Positions 31,750 to 32,163 of a DNA stretch of 32,163 nucleotides are shown here, piece after piece. A model generated the notes under the pieces. It made no database searches and was not told the origin of the DNA. It saw only the letters and a list, made by a program, of their open reading frames with translations. Both the position numbers and the translations under genes were made by a program. This stretch comes from Gnetum montanum. Taxonomy: Eukaryota; Streptophyta; Gnetopsida; Gnetales; Gnetaceae. The stretch covers positions 71,126-103,288 of the forward strand of contig MNCI01010107.1 of assembly GCA_015680685.1 (NCBI GenBank), written 5' to 3'. Position 1 is the stretch's first letter. Every line of letters starts with the position of its first letter.

Positions 31750-31902
31750 ATGATGTCAAAAGAGGTGTCAAAGTATTCCTTCATCTTTGATGGAAAGGAC
31801 TTCATCTAGAAGAGCATGTTAATGAGGAGATTCTTTGCGCTCAATGAGTACTTATAAGTAGTGAAGCATGGCTTCTAAGAATTTGATATTACTCTTCAAG
31901 AC
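31750..31902 (+). pseudogene. N-terminal fragment of a Ty1/copia Gag, cut off by the right inverted repeat
   Basis: Two in-frame ATG codons open at 31750. The reading gives SKYSFIFDGKDF, a stop at the expected Trp, then KSMLMRRFFALNEYL and, after another stop, VVKHGF and EFDITLQD. The pattern FDGxxF-W-xxM...L...YLW.VV resembles the N-terminal region of plant copia Gag proteins (FDGxNYxxWKxxM...L...W.VV). Three in-frame stops (TAG, TAA, TAA) interrupt it and it ends at the inverted repeat beginning 31903. The degenerate primer-binding site just upstream supports the identity. Only about 50 codons remain. Confidence 0.5.
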
Positions 31903-31946
31903 TGATGAGTGGTGAGGTACCCCTACACTCAACCATACGAAACGAG
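31903..31946. repeat. Right terminal inverted repeat (44 bp)
   Basis: Inverted partner of 1-45, containing GGTACCCCTACACTCAACC. On its inner side it truncates the copia-like gag fragment. On its outer side the sequence changes to CATAGCATGCGCGATCCGG, which is richer in CpG than anything else in the window. Truncation of unrelated sequences at the inner edge of both arms makes these arms real boundaries of the 31.9-kb block. Confidence 0.8.
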
Positions 31947-32163
31947 CATAGCATGCGCGATCCGGTCGAACTCTGCAGACTAAATGCCTAAATGCCATAA
32001 GGAACACTTGGGGTTAATTAATCGTTTTCTTCTGAGACTTACTTGTTGTTGTCATGGTGTATGGTTAAGTAAGTCCGAGGTATATGATTTTTTTGGTCTT
32101 TTCTGGTTTATCTCCTATGCTAAAGGGTGAAGGGTTGAGAGACTAAAACTAACTCTAACTACA
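31947..32163. other. Flank outside the right inverted repeat
   Basis: These 217 bases show no motif I recognise. The first 40 are unusually CpG-rich for the window (CGCGATCCGGTCGAAC). If the inverted repeats bound a mobile element, this is the host flank. Confidence 0.4.

Noticed and set aside
1-31946. Polinton/Maverick or other giant virus-like DNA element, given the length and terminal inverted repeats
   Set aside because: No family B polymerase, packaging ATPase, cysteine protease or capsid motif is seen. The content is LTR retrotransposon debris plus an unknown gene.

Overview
The window looks like repeat-dominated nuclear DNA from a plant with a large genome, most likely a gymnosperm or similar seed plant. 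It is AT-rich, has no intact long reading frame anywhere, and is filled with the decayed remains of LTR retrotransposons. Their Ty3/gypsy proteins carry plant-type signatures, including the extra RNase H domain of the plant Tat branch. The organism call is an inference from element types. I found no bacterial gene organisation, operon, tRNA, rRNA or CRISPR.

Layout. A 45-bp sequence at the left edge (1-45) recurs inverted near the right edge (31903-31946) and brackets almost everything else. Just inside each end lies a plus-strand copy of a roughly 4-kb segment: copy A at about 47-4033 and copy B at about 25775-29787, in direct orientation and 25.73-25.75 kb apart. Each copy carries the same broken gene of unknown family, with a folded N-terminal half and a coiled-coil C-terminal half. 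Upstream of copy B there is a plausible first exon ending in a GT splice donor (24605-24723). Copy A lacks that part because the left inverted repeat cuts in.

Between the copies, everything recognisable is on the minus strand. A first Ty3/gypsy element runs, in its own 5'-to-3' order: gag (15.5-14.6 kb), a Pro/Gln/Tyr-rich linker, aspartic protease (13.7-13.3 kb), reverse transcriptase (13.1-12.0 kb), RNase H (11.9-11.4 kb) and integrase (11.25-10.1 kb). An unrecognised same-sense reading frame (7.9-5.3 kb) follows, in the position where some plant gypsy elements carry an extra or envelope-like ORF. A second element of the Tat branch lies upstream: reverse transcriptase (20.4-19.3 kb), RNase H (19.25-18.78 kb), a second archaeal-type RNase H (18.76-18.46 kb) and integrase (17.97-17.05 kb). 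Its gag and protease are not visible. In their place is a 3-kb array of diverged units of about 190-200 bp built around a CCATGCTRGC palindrome (21.1-24.15 kb).

At the far right, copy B is broken at 29787. An AT-rich stretch there ends in a Ty1/copia-like primer-binding site (31722-31733) and a fragment of a copia-type gag (31750-31900), which the right inverted repeat then cuts off. All coding remains are crossed by stop codons. Many stops fit C-to-T change at CG and CHG sites, as expected of long-methylated, silenced plant DNA. No gene here is likely to make a functional protein. The points most worth following are the terminal inverted repeats bounding a 31.9-kb composite and the duplicated gene of unknown family.
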